Assembly: GCA_002391275.1 (NCBI GenBank)
Contig: DGSC01000034.1
Coordinates: 28,529 to 43,197 of the forward strand
From: Prevotellaceae bacterium UBA4372
Lineage (GTDB): Bacteria; Bacteroidota; Bacteroidia; Bacteroidales; Bacteroidaceae
DNA: 14,669 nt
Direction: 5' to 3'
Each line of letters opens with the position of its first letter. Within the stretch, counting starts at the first letter, position 1. Below are positions 1 to 7,349 of this stretch, in pieces. The notes under the pieces are model-generated. The model saw only the letters and a program-made list of their open reading frames with translations, was not told where the DNA came from and ran no database searches. A program made the translations under genes and the position numbers.

Positions 1-64
1 GCGCAGTTGGTAGCGCACTACGTTCGGGACGTAGGGGTCGGGCGTTCGAGTCGCCTCTTTCCGA
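1..64 (+). tRNA. tRNA-Pro (anticodon CGG), 5' end cut by the window
   Basis: The cloverleaf can be read from the D arm onward. The D stem is GCGC/GCGC at 1-4 and 13-16. The anticodon stem is CTACG/CGTAG at 18-22 and 30-34, with loop TTCGGGA, which puts anticodon CGG at 25-27. The T arm is GGGCG-TTCGAGT-CGCCT (40-56). The 3' acceptor strand is CTTTCCG at 57-63 and the discriminator is A64. Anticodon CGG decodes the proline codon CCG. The first nine or so bases (5' acceptor strand plus positions 8-9) lie outside the window, and the expected 5' acceptor would be CGGAAAG. CCA is not encoded: CGC follows the discriminator, so the CCA tail must be added by tRNA nucleotidyltransferase. Confidence 0.93.
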
Positions 65-73
65 CGCAAATGA

Positions 74-107
74 AAAAGCGCGAAGCAGCTATCTGCTTCG
101 CGCTTTT
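74..107. terminator. Strong bidirectional intrinsic terminator
   Basis: A perfect 15-bp inverted repeat, AAAAGCGCGAAGCAG and its complement, flanks the 4-nt loop CTAT. On the plus strand it ends in TTTT after the GC-rich stem and would terminate the tRNA-Pro transcript. On the minus strand the stem is followed by TTTTT and would terminate the transcript ending with the DUF3108 gene, whose stop codon is about 30 bp away. The position between two convergent units fits a shared terminator. Confidence 0.9.
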
Positions 108-137
108 GCGTTATAGGCGATGTGCAAGCGCACATGG

Positions 138-947
138 TCACTTGACGATGGAGGTCTGAGGGTTTCGCGGCGTGGTGTGCGAATTGAGGAACGCCTTAGC
201 CGTACCGAAACGCAGGAACAAATCGAGACGCACAGGAATGTGGTTTTTATCATCGGTGATGTAGAAAGTCACGACCTCCTTATCCTTCTTGTTCTTTCGT
301 TCGATGAATGAGAATACCAGACACCGATAAGTGACGCCCGTGGATTCCATCTTATACTTCTTACGTCCCCTGAATACGAGCGTCTCTGACTTGACGCGTC
401 CGTTGTCGGCCATGAGGAACTTTATGCGCTGCCCTTCCTTGTAGGCCGAAGGATCAAAGGAACGGGCACGCATCAACATAGACACCATGTCGAAGACACA
501 TTCGGCCGAGCTATGATCATTGGTGCGTGGTGTGCCGCCCTCCTTGGAATAGAGCTGGTGTACGTCAACGGCATTGGCGTGATGAGTGTACCAAGCCTCA
601 TCGGTATAGAAGGTTTTACCTTCACGGGCTCCCTTGCGATAGTAGAGTGGTTCGAGATTGCTGGTGAAATAGCTGGTGAGCGTGTCGCGCATCATGAAAA
701 ACTTATCCGTGCGAGGACTTCCCTTGGTAATCAGACTGGCTTTCATGCACGGAGTTCCCTTATAGGTGGCATCTTTTATTTCAAGCGAGGCCGTTCCTGC
801 TTTTATCCATACGAACTGCCAGTTGAAATAGAGCTGATAGCGAAGGACCTCACCGGCATTAAAGGCGGTATTCGTAAGCGGACACTGAGCCGAGGTCTTT
901 AAGACAGAGGCCGCACAAAGGGCTATGGTGAATAGGAGCTTTTTCAT
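138..947 (-). CDS. DUF3108 domain-containing exported protein
   Basis: A 269-aa protein with a clear Sec signal peptide (MKKLLFTIALCAASVL, probable cleavage after A20 before QCP). The mature protein opens with the typical DUF3108 start, AFNAGEVLRYQLYFNWQFV at about residues 28-46, followed by GTASLEI. DUF3108 proteins are predicted periplasmic beta-rich proteins and, to my knowledge, have no established biochemical role in Bacteroidota. The rest of the chain alternates short beta-strand-like segments, including a VTFYITDDKNHIPVRLDL stretch near the C-terminus, and there is no membrane anchor beyond the signal. It lies 76 bp downstream of the Ig-like lipoprotein gene on the same strand and no Bacteroidota promoter motif was seen in that gap, so co-transcription is likely. 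The intrinsic terminator follows it. The family assignment is by pattern recognition. Confidence 0.85.
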   Translation of the reverse strand: MKKLLFTIALCAASVLKTSAQCPLTNTAFNAGEVLRYQLYFNWQFVWIKAGTASLEIKDATYKGTPCMKASLITKGSPRTDKFFMMRDTLTSYFTSNLEPLYYRKGAREGKTFYTDEAWYTHHANAVDVHQLYSKEGGTPRTNDHSSAECVFDMVSMLMRARSFDPSAYKEGQRIKFLMADNGRVKSETLVFRGRKKYKMESTGVTYRCLVFSFIERKNKKDKEVVTFYITDDKNHIPVRLDLFLRFGTAKAFLNSHTTPRNPQTSIVK

Positions 948-1023
948 AATTCAAACAAAGTGGAACTTGTTGGTATTTTCTTTCTGACGGATAGAAACAA
1001 CCAAGGTTTAACCAGGAATCGTT

Positions 1024-3084
1024 TTATTTACTTTTTCCCTGAGTCCGTTTTTTTGATTCGCGCTCCATGGCCGCCTCACGTTCCCTGTTACGTGCCTTGA
1101 CATCCTTTTTCTTGTCGGCTTTCTGCTTCGTGATCTGCAATGGTTTCTGCTTCATAGCCTCTATGCCTCTGAGGTTCCACTCCTGATCTATTTCCCACTG
1201 AGCTTTCACCGTGATGGCTTGAGGGAAGTAGAAAGTCTCTTCGGGGGCAATGCCTTTGTCGTAATCGCCGGTAGTCCAGATGCCATCGCCGTTGCGATCG
1301 ATAAAGCAGCGTAAATAGTAGTCGCCGGGCTTAAGATAGAAGAAGTCGGCACGGCCTTGGGCATTGGCCCGTTCCGTACGCACAGGCTTGTCGCTGTTGT
1401 TCATCAATTGTACGACGATTCCTGTGTCCTGGGCCAGGCACTGAATGAAAAGGGCCCCATAGCTGTCCTCCTTAGGCACACGCAAATCCAGCTTATACGG
1501 TTTGTTGGTATGCCCAAGTCGCCCTTGAACAGCTGCGCTGTCTATCTCAAACGTATATTGCTGTTCAAGCTCCCATTCTGCAAAGAGACGATAGCGTCGC
1601 GGGTCACCCGCTACAGGTTCGAAGTGGAAGGGGGCATCGTTCCAGAGCGAGTCCACCTTAATCTTGAAATGTACGGCCGAGCTGTCTATGGGGGCAATGG
1701 GCTCCGAGAAGGTGATCACTGGATTCTGGTTCGGGTCGACACTTCCGGCTGGCTTGCTATCGATTTGCAGATAGGTAATCAGATTGGGATTTTCCTCTGG
1801 AGGAAGCAACGGATTCTTCTTGCGTTTCTTTTTCTGTTCCTTTTCCCATTCTTCATTCTGCTTGGCCAGTTCCTTCAATTGTTGCCCCCTCGTCAATTTC
1901 GGCACGACGTTAAGCGTGTCGGTTTTCCATACGAGCTGGTGCAAGGTATCAGTGTCGAGATAGGTAAATGCCATCGTGAGCGTGTCCTGATAAGCCAGCA
2001 TCGTGTCGGGAATCCAATAGGTGACGGTGTCGAGATGCTCAGAGGCCTCAACGATGAAACCGCCGTCGCCTTCAAAGTTAAATCCCTGAATACGCGGCAA
2101 CGAATCGGTTGGCGACGTGAAGTAGGCCACAAACTTTTCGGGCACGTCACGCTGTATTTTCAGCAGGTGGCAGTCCTGGCCGGCCTCCTTGAAAGCCTTA
2201 AGGACAATATTATCCGGGTAGAAATGCGTATAATGAACAGGATGTATGCTATCGTAATGAACGCTATCGGCCCAGATGGTATCAAGACGAATGTCCGGTC
2301 CGCAGGATGTTTCGAAATAAGTGGTATCGAAAGCCACCATCTCACTCTTCTGCGTAAACATAAAATTACCATCTACATCCTGCAATGCAAAAGCCCTGTA
2401 ACGTTTGCCGGTAGCCACACCTTTAATCACGAAATGGCCGCTGCCATTGGTGCGGCTGACGCGTTCAAAGGCTTTCTTACGGAAGAGCGAGTCGGGCACT
2501 ATGCCGTCCTCATTCTCTGCGTAGAGACCTACGAGAATTCCCTTAATAGGTTCGAGGTTCTCGGCATCAAGCACATAGCCTGCCACTTCCATGGTATCAA
2601 TAACATCGCCTGTGGAGAAGGAGAAGGTGAAATTGCCCATAGGATTGCCTTCGTTGTTATCTACAATGGCATCGGCAAAGTCTACGGTGTAAGTTGTGTT
2701 AGCTTGCAGCGAATCAAAAAGGTCTATGCGTACAGACTTACCCACGGCCCTGATATTAGGCGCCTCCACCTGGGGCGGCGACACGACAACTTTTTCGCTG
2801 GCGTTCTCTATCTTGATATATTCATCAAAGAGGATTGCTATGTGCTTCTTATCCGATTTTATGGCCTGGTTGCGTGGCGAACTACTGGTGACACGAGGGG
2901 GCTGTTCATCGTAGGGACCGCCGTCGGGCGAACCGATGTTTGCACAAGCGCATGCAAGCACAACAACAAACAACAAATAATAAATAACAAAAAGGCCTGA
3001 GCGGGCTCGCCCCTCATTGTTTGGGTGAAGGCCAGGCACGGCATCAAGAATACGCTGTCTCAATCGTTGGCCGAACAATTCCAT
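1024..3084 (-). CDS. Ig-like (Big_5/SbsA-type) domain surface lipoprotein
   Basis: A 686-aa protein. The N-terminal hydrophobic stretch (residues 30-46, LFVIYYLLFVVVLACAC) ends in two candidate lipidation cysteines, C45 and C47. The CANIGSPDGGPYDE that follows is the usual mature start of this Bacteroidales lipoprotein family, pointing to C47, although the -3 residue (A44) is not an ideal lipobox. An Ig-like domain of the SbsA/Big_5 type spans about 62-158 (PPRVTSSSPRNQAI, LFDEYIKI, FTFSFSTGD). A carboxypeptidase-regulatory/CNA-like beta domain begins near 165 (VAGYVLDAENLEPIKG). A second Ig-like segment lies near 435-530 (NQNPVITFSEPIAPIDSSAV). A FIDRNGDGIWTTGDYDKG segment resembles a calcium-binding loop. 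The C-terminus is very rich in Lys, Arg and Glu. The 28-residue leader before the hydrophobic stretch is long, but ATG at 3084 is the only in-frame Met there. It sits 128 bp downstream of the GH3-family gene. The role is unknown; surface attachment or envelope structure is inference. Confidence 0.85.
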   Translation of the reverse strand: MELFGQRLRQRILDAVPGLHPNNEGRARSGLFVIYYLLFVVVLACACANIGSPDGGPYDEQPPRVTSSSPRNQAIKSDKKHIAILFDEYIKIENASEKVVVSPPQVEAPNIRAVGKSVRIDLFDSLQANTTYTVDFADAIVDNNEGNPMGNFTFSFSTGDVIDTMEVAGYVLDAENLEPIKGILVGLYAENEDGIVPDSLFRKKAFERVSRTNGSGHFVIKGVATGKRYRAFALQDVDGNFMFTQKSEMVAFDTTYFETSCGPDIRLDTIWADSVHYDSIHPVHYTHFYPDNIVLKAFKEAGQDCHLLKIQRDVPEKFVAYFTSPTDSLPRIQGFNFEGDGGFIVEASEHLDTVTYWIPDTMLAYQDTLTMAFTYLDTDTLHQLVWKTDTLNVVPKLTRGQQLKELAKQNEEWEKEQKKKRKKNPLLPPEENPNLITYLQIDSKPAGSVDPNQNPVITFSEPIAPIDSSAVHFKIKVDSLWNDAPFHFEPVAGDPRRYRLFAEWELEQQYTFEIDSAAVQGRLGHTNKPYKLDLRVPKEDSYGALFIQCLAQDTGIVVQLMNNSDKPVRTERANAQGRADFFYLKPGDYYLRCFIDRNGDGIWTTGDYDKGIAPEETFYFPQAITVKAQWEIDQEWNLRGIEAMKQKPLQITKQKADKKKDVKARNREREAAMERESKKRTQGKSK

Positions 3085-3212
3085 CTCTTATCTGTTATTT
3101 GTTTTTATATTTCTTCTGCTTCGGTTGTTGCCATGACACTGCCTTTCGCAGATCAAGCGGGGCTTTCTGCCGTCTGGGACAACTTCCGAAAGTAAGATTC
3201 CGGATATCTCTT

Positions 3213-4721
3213 TCAATCGTTCATCGCAAGGAGCTGCTCCATGATTCCCCGGTCGTTGCTCAGCCGGGGCACCTTGTGCTGCCCGCCAAGCTTGCCCTTG
3301 CTCTTCAGCCAGTCATTGAAAAGTCCGCGACGGGCCGGGATGAGTTCCAAAGGCTGCAGGGTAATGTTCTTGAAGCGCTTGGCCTCATAGTCGGAATTCA
3401 CACTCTGCAGGGCATCATCGAGTAGCTTCGCAAAAGCCGACATGTCGGACGGTGCCTTCGAGAACTCCACCATCCATTGGTGGCGACAATGCCCCTCTTC
3501 GTCCATAAACACAGGGGCGGCCGTATATTCCAGCACCTCGGCACCAGTAGCCTTACAGGCTTGTGCCAAGCCTTGCTCGGCATTATCCATCATCAGCTCC
3601 TCGCCAAAGGCATTGATGAAACATTTGGTGCGCCCCGAAATGATGAACTTATACGGGTTGGTGCTTGTGAAGCGCACAGTATCGCCTATCAGATAACGCC
3701 ACAAACCGCTGGATGTAGAGATCACCATCGCATAGTTGCAACCGGGTTCCACAGCCCAAAGTGGCACCACATGCGGTTCCGGGCTGTCGAGCTCGTTCAT
3801 GGGTATGAACTCGAAGAAGACGCCATAGTCGATCATCAGCAGGAGTGCGGCATCGCCGGGATCGCTCTGTATGCCAAAGAAGCCTTCGCTGGCGTTGTAG
3901 GTCTCCATGTAATGCATCGTAGGCGATGTGATGATGCGGCGATATTGCTCGCGGTAAGGCGTAAAGGCTACGCCACCGTGCCAGAACACTTCCAGGTTAG
4001 GCCACAGCTCATCGACGGTCGTCTTGCCGGAGATTTCCAACATGTGGTCGAGCACCGACAGCATCCACGACGGTACACCACTGAGGCTGGTGACGTTGCG
4101 GTGCATAGCTTCGCGAGCTATCAGGTCGCGTTTCTGCTCAAAATCCGAGAGCAATGCCGTCTTTTTGCTTGGCACGCGAAGGAAATTCACCAACACGTTC
4201 ATGTTCTCTATCAGGATGGCACTGAGGTCACCTACCAAAGAATGTTTCGTGTTGTAGTTCGGAGCATGCGATCCGCCTAAGACCAAGGCACGCCCATCGA
4301 AGAGTCGGCTCTTGGGATTATTGTGGAGATAAAGGGCCACACAGTCGTAGCCTCCGGCATAATGCGTATCCTTGAGACCTTGTTTCGACACGGGGACGAA
4401 CTTACTCTTGTCGCTGGTCGTGCCGCTGCTCTTGGCATACCAGTCTACGTGCCCGGGCCATAGTACGTCAGACTCGCCATGACGCATACGGTCTATGTAG
4501 GTCTTCAGATCGTCGTAGCTGCTTATCGGGCATGCCGCAGCAAACTGTTCGTAGGTTCCAACCTCGTCAAAATGATGTGCTACGCCCCATTGTGTATGCT
4601 TAGCCGCTTCTATGAGGCGCTTCAACGCCATCATCTGAATAGCTTCAGCCTCCGTAGCATAGGCCGAAAGGGTCTTGATGCGAGGAGAGAAAACGGGACG
4701 GGCAAGACTTGTAATACTCAT
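3213..4721 (-). CDS. GH3 auxin-responsive-promoter family acyl-adenylating enzyme
   Basis: A 502-aa cytoplasmic protein of the GH3 branch of the acyl-adenylate-forming superfamily. Plant members join amino acids to auxin or jasmonate through an acyl-AMP intermediate; the substrate of the bacterial members is, to my knowledge, not established. Three ATP/AMP-binding motifs are visible: KSSGTTSDKSK at 97-107, YNASEGFFG at 275-283 and YLIGDTVRF at 343-351. A hinge-like segment, GRTKCFINAFGEE (363-375), precedes the small C-terminal domain. The length is close to the usual bacterial GH3 size and all three motifs look intact, so an active enzyme is expected. Its ATG overlaps the rnc stop by 4 bp (ATGA), which implies translational coupling to RNase III in the acpP-fabF-rnc transcript. 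A role linked to acyl-group or amino-acid conjugation is inference from family and neighbours only. Confidence 0.9.
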   Translation of the reverse strand: MSITSLARPVFSPRIKTLSAYATEAEAIQMMALKRLIEAAKHTQWGVAHHFDEVGTYEQFAAACPISSYDDLKTYIDRMRHGESDVLWPGHVDWYAKSSGTTSDKSKFVPVSKQGLKDTHYAGGYDCVALYLHNNPKSRLFDGRALVLGGSHAPNYNTKHSLVGDLSAILIENMNVLVNFLRVPSKKTALLSDFEQKRDLIAREAMHRNVTSLSGVPSWMLSVLDHMLEISGKTTVDELWPNLEVFWHGGVAFTPYREQYRRIITSPTMHYMETYNASEGFFGIQSDPGDAALLLMIDYGVFFEFIPMNELDSPEPHVVPLWAVEPGCNYAMVISTSSGLWRYLIGDTVRFTSTNPYKFIISGRTKCFINAFGEELMMDNAEQGLAQACKATGAEVLEYTAAPVFMDEEGHCRHQWMVEFSKAPSDMSAFAKLLDDALQSVNSDYEAKRFKNITLQPLELIPARRGLFNDWLKSKGKLGGQHKVPRLSNDRGIMEQLLAMND

Positions 4722-5554
4722 TGATTCTCTGTCGTTGCTTCGGGCACCAGGGCCACAGGTTCTTCCTCTTCGGCAGTGCGCAGGGTTTTCGCATCGAAGA
4801 TTGCACGCACCCAGTCTTTATCTTGTTTGAGGGCCTGCAACGTGGCTTTGGCAGCTTGTTGATGACTCTCTTTCTTCGAATAGCCGCGGCCTGTCTCGCC
4901 GTCGAGACCTTCAATGATGGTGCGTGAGACGAAAACGGGCGTAGAATTGTTCTCGCGGCGCTCCTCTATGATGCGGAACTCCAACTGCAGTTTGTTCTTC
5001 TGAGCCCATTCGATCAGCTTCGACTTGAAGTTAACCTCCTTTGCGGCCATTTTGTCGATGTTGATGACGGCCTTGAGGATGCGGTCGCGCATGAAGTGCA
5101 TGCAGGCATCGTAGCCACGGTCGAGATAGATGGCACCCACGAGCGCCTCAAAGGCATTGCCGCCCATATAGCTGTTGTGGCTCATGGAATGGCTGTTGGA
5201 ACGTACAAGACGTTCCAGACCAATCTCCGTGGCAAGCTTGTTAAGCGTGTCGCGCTGAACAAGCTTGCTGCGGGTGCTGGTCAAGAAGCCTTCACGGCGG
5301 TCGCTATAGCGGCGGTAGAGGATGTCGCTCACGATGCTCTCGAGCACGGCATCGCCCAGAAATTCCAAACGTTCGTTATGCTCACAGCCGCCAGTGCCTC
5401 CTTTACGGGTCATCGACTTGTGAGCCAAAGCCTGCTTGTAGTACTTGATGTCGTGGGGATAGAACCCTAATATTAATGAAATAGACCGCACCAACTCCCT
5501 GTCACTGCGGAAGGGGAGCCGGATGCGGTCTAAAATGTTTGACTTGACGAACAC
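4718..5554 (-). CDS. rnc: Ribonuclease III
   Basis: A 278-aa endonuclease specific for double-stranded RNA, acting in rRNA maturation and mRNA turnover. The RNase III signature HNERLEFLGDAVL sits at 59-71; E61, E64 and D68 match E. coli E38, E41 and D45. The second catalytic helix, GGNAFEALVGAIYLDRGY (131-148), supplies E136, the equivalent of E117. The residue matching E. coli D114 is N133, probably a lineage trait. The C-terminal double-stranded RNA-binding domain covers about 175-243 (NFKSKLIEWAQ to GRGYSKKESHQQAAKATLQAL). An acidic, poorly conserved tail (EEEEPVALVPEATTENQ) follows. The start at 5554 lies 3 bp after the fabF stop and the gene overlaps the GH3-family gene by 4 bp. The N-terminal extension before the catalytic core is longer than in E. 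coli. Confidence 0.97.
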   Translation of the reverse strand: MFVKSNILDRIRLPFRSDRELVRSISLILGFYPHDIKYYKQALAHKSMTRKGGTGGCEHNERLEFLGDAVLESIVSDILYRRYSDRREGFLTSTRSKLVQRDTLNKLATEIGLERLVRSNSHSMSHNSYMGGNAFEALVGAIYLDRGYDACMHFMRDRILKAVINIDKMAAKEVNFKSKLIEWAQKNKLQLEFRIIEERRENNSTPVFVSRTIIEGLDGETGRGYSKKESHQQAAKATLQALKQDKDWVRAIFDAKTLRTAEEEEPVALVPEATTENQ

Positions 5555-5557
5555 AGC

Positions 5558-6826
5558 TTAGTCGGTGTATTTCTTGAAGATTACACAAGCATTATGTCCG
5601 CCGAAGCCGAAGGTGTTGCTTAGTGCGGCGCGGACTGTGCGCTTCTGTGCCGTGTTGAAAGTGAAGTTGAGGTCATAGTCAATCTCTTCGTCGCGGTCGT
5701 CGTCGGCATGGTTGATGGTAGGCGGAACGATATCGTTCTGCACTGCCAGCACGCTGGCAAGGGCCTCTACAGCTCCTGCGGCACCGAGCAAATGGCCGGT
5801 CATCGACTTCGTAGAAGAAATATTGAGCTTGTAGGCGTGCTCGCCAAAGACCTCCTTGATAGCCTTAGCCTCAGAGATATCACCCACATGTGTCGATGTG
5901 CCGTGCACATTGATGTAGTCGATATCCTCGGGCTGCAGACCTGCATCGTCGAGGGCGTTCTGCATCACGAGCTTAGCGCCGAGACCTTCGGGGTGTGAGG
6001 CGGTGATGTGATGAGCGTCGGCGCTCATGCCTTCGCCGGCCATCTCGGCGTAGATCTTTGCACCACGTGCCTTGGCATGTTCCAGTTCCTCCAGGATGAG
6101 GCAACCGGCTCCTTCGCCCATGATGAAGCCATCGCGGCTGGCACTGAAAGGCCTGCTGGCCGTAGTGGGTTCATCGTTGCGTGTGGAGAGGGCTTTCATA
6201 GCGTTGAAACCGCCTACGCCACCTTCGGTGATAGCTGCTTCGGCACCACCGCTGACGATGACATCGGCCTTGCCCAGACGAATGAGGTTGAAAGCGTCGG
6301 CCAAGGCATTTGTGCTCGAAGCACAAGCCGAAGTGGTAACAAAGTTAGGGCCGTGGAAGCCGTGGATGATGCTGATGTGGCCGGCAGCGATGTCGGCAAT
6401 CATCTTCGGGATGAAGAAGGGGCCGAACTTCGGGCCGAGCTCTGCGCCTGTGCGGCCGTATGCCTCTATCTCGTCTTCAAAGGTTTTGATACCGCCTATA
6501 CCTACGCCGAACACTACGCCAACGCGGTTCTTGTCCAGACCCTCGTACTCCAGGCTGCTGTCCGCAATGGCCTGATTAGCTGCGGCGATGGCATACTGGC
6601 AGTAAAGGTCCATCTTGCGAGCTTCTTTACGGTCGATGCCGAAAGCCTCGGGATTGAAGTCCTTAACCTCGCAAGCAAACTGAGTCTTAAACTTTTCAGG
6701 ATTGAAATGGGTGATGGGGCCTGCTCCGCTCTCGCCGGCAACAAGCTTGCGCCATGTCTCCTCTACGGAGTTGCCAAGCGGGGTGATAGCTCCAAGGCCA
6801 GTCACCACTACTCTCTTTAATTCCAT
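5558..6826 (-). CDS. fabF: 3-oxoacyl-[acyl-carrier-protein] synthase II
   Basis: A 422-aa beta-ketoacyl-ACP synthase that condenses malonyl-ACP with acyl-ACP in type II fatty acid elongation in the cytoplasm. The Cys-His-His triad is complete: C168 in TTSACASSTNALADA, H309 in NVHGTSTHVGD and H345 in STKSMTGHLLGAAGAVEA. The N-terminus (MELKRVVVTGLGAITPLGNS) and the C-terminal glycine-rich loop (SNTFGFGGHNACVIF) are also standard. Length and start agree with the FabF family. Its substrate carrier, acpP, is the next gene upstream, separated by 149 bp filled by an octamer repeat array. rnc follows after 3 bp. The acpP-fabF-rnc order is, from memory, common in Bacteroidota. Confidence 0.98.
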   Translation of the reverse strand: MELKRVVVTGLGAITPLGNSVEETWRKLVAGESGAGPITHFNPEKFKTQFACEVKDFNPEAFGIDRKEARKMDLYCQYAIAAANQAIADSSLEYEGLDKNRVGVVFGVGIGGIKTFEDEIEAYGRTGAELGPKFGPFFIPKMIADIAAGHISIIHGFHGPNFVTTSACASSTNALADAFNLIRLGKADVIVSGGAEAAITEGGVGGFNAMKALSTRNDEPTTASRPFSASRDGFIMGEGAGCLILEELEHAKARGAKIYAEMAGEGMSADAHHITASHPEGLGAKLVMQNALDDAGLQPEDIDYINVHGTSTHVGDISEAKAIKEVFGEHAYKLNISSTKSMTGHLLGAAGAVEALASVLAVQNDIVPPTINHADDDRDEEIDYDLNFTFNTAQKRTVRAALSNTFGFGGHNACVIFKKYTD

Positions 6827-6840
6827 AAAACCTATATAAT

Positions 6841-6974
6841 AGTTGACGAGTTAACGAGTTGACAAGTTAACAAGTTGGTTGTAATACACAACTCGCTTAC
6901 TCGTTAACTTGTCAACTCGTCTACTTGCTAACTTGTTAATACGTTAACTTGATAATATGTTAACTTGTTAACTG
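6841..6974. repeat. Octamer repeat array in two opposed orientations (consensus TYAACTYG)
   Basis: The acpP-fabF gap is almost entirely made of an 8-nt unit. On the plus strand, 6888-6967 holds ten in-phase octamers, such as TTAACTTG (6904, 6944, 6960), TCAACTCG (6912), CTAACTTG (6928) and degenerate TTAATACG and ATAATATG, plus a partial copy to 6974. From 6841 to 6872 the same unit runs in the opposite orientation as four octamers (AGTTGACG, AGTTAACG, AGTTGACA, AGTTAACA) plus a partial AGTTGG. The two blocks therefore form an inverted repeat. Its perfect core is ACGAGTTGACAAGTTAAC at 6854-6871 against 6903-6920 (18 bp), with a 31-nt loop and patchy pairing extending to 6841/6933. Being in a transcribed gap, it would fold into a long RNA hairpin. 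No T tract marks it as an ordinary terminator. Confidence 0.9.
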
Positions 6975-6975
6975 C

Positions 6976-7209
6976 TTATTGATGAGCTTCGATGTAAGCT
7001 ACAGCGTCGCCGACAGTGGCAATCTTCTCAGCCTCATCATCGGGGATAGAAAGACCAAACACCTTCTCAAACTCCATGATGAGCTCTACGGTGTCGAGAG
7101 AATCTGCACCGAGATCACCGGTGAAGCTCTTTTCTGCACTTACTTCTGATGCATCAACGCCAAGCTTGTCGACGATGATATCCTTTACTTTGCTTTCAAT
7201 TTCAGACAT
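6976..7209 (-). CDS. acpP: Acyl carrier protein
   Basis: A 77-aa acidic four-helix carrier protein of type II fatty acid synthesis. The phosphopantetheine attachment motif GADSLDTVELIMEFE is present with the modified serine at S37, and the helix III segment FGLSIPDDEAEKI follows. Length and composition are normal for AcpP. It is the first gene of the transcript starting at the promoter at 7288-7319, with a leader of about 70 nt. The next gene, fabF, is its functional partner. The ACP stop lies immediately before the octamer array, so differential expression of acpP over fabF through that structure is possible. Confidence 0.98.
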   Translation of the reverse strand: MSEIESKVKDIIVDKLGVDASEVSAEKSFTGDLGADSLDTVELIMEFEKVFGLSIPDDEAEKIATVGDAVAYIEAHQ

Positions 7210-7287
7210 AGTCGTAATGTTTAATAATGTTTGATGTGAATAATCTAATTTAATGCTGCTTCATGCAGACTTTTGTATTTCAGAGCG

Positions 7288-7319
7288 CAAAGGTCGTATA
7301 TTTTATTCAGACTACCAAA
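7288..7319 (-). promoter_or_regulatory. Bacteroidota-type promoter for acpP-fabF-rnc
   Basis: Read on the minus strand, TTTG (7316-7319) is followed by a 20-nt spacer and GACCTTTG (7288-7295). This matches the Bacteroidota -33 TTTG and -7 TAnnTTTG layout with one mismatch (G for T at the first -7 position). A transcript would start near 7281, giving a leader of about 70 nt before acpP. Confidence 0.7.
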
Positions 7320-7335
7320 TAAATAGGCAAAAAAA

Positions 7336-7349
7336 TGCACATTTGTGCA
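7336..7349. promoter_or_regulatory. 14-nt perfect palindrome upstream of the acpP promoter
   Basis: TGCACA-TT-TGTGCA is a perfect dyad centred about 24 nt upstream of the -33 element and 4 bp after the pdxB stop codon. Its size and position would suit a dimeric regulator of the fatty acid operon. No known operator is recognised, and the dyad could be chance. Confidence 0.35.

Noticed and set aside
1357..3000. 547-codon open frame on the plus strand opposite the Ig-like lipoprotein gene
   Set aside because: Antisense shadow: the minus-strand product has a signal sequence and recognisable domains, while the plus-strand product has no recognisable family or upstream signals.
3085..3212. Gap between the GH3-family and Ig-like genes examined for a promoter or small gene
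   Set aside because: No TTTG/TAnnTTTG pair on the minus strand; the only ATG frame is 9 codons.
3477..4280. 267-codon plus-strand frame opposite the GH3-family gene
   Set aside because: Antisense shadow of a gene with three conserved motifs.
6008..6820. 270- and 167-codon plus-strand frames opposite fabF
   Set aside because: fabF is certain on the minus strand; these frames show no family resemblance.
6841..6974. Octamer array considered as a CRISPR array or iteron-type origin
   Set aside because: There are no 20-40 nt repeats separated by unique spacers, no cas genes and no replication initiator gene; the unit is 8 nt and directly contiguous.
6841..6974. The same array considered as an intrinsic terminator after acpP
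   Set aside because: The stem is AT-rich with no following T run on the minus strand, and fabF follows without its own clear promoter.
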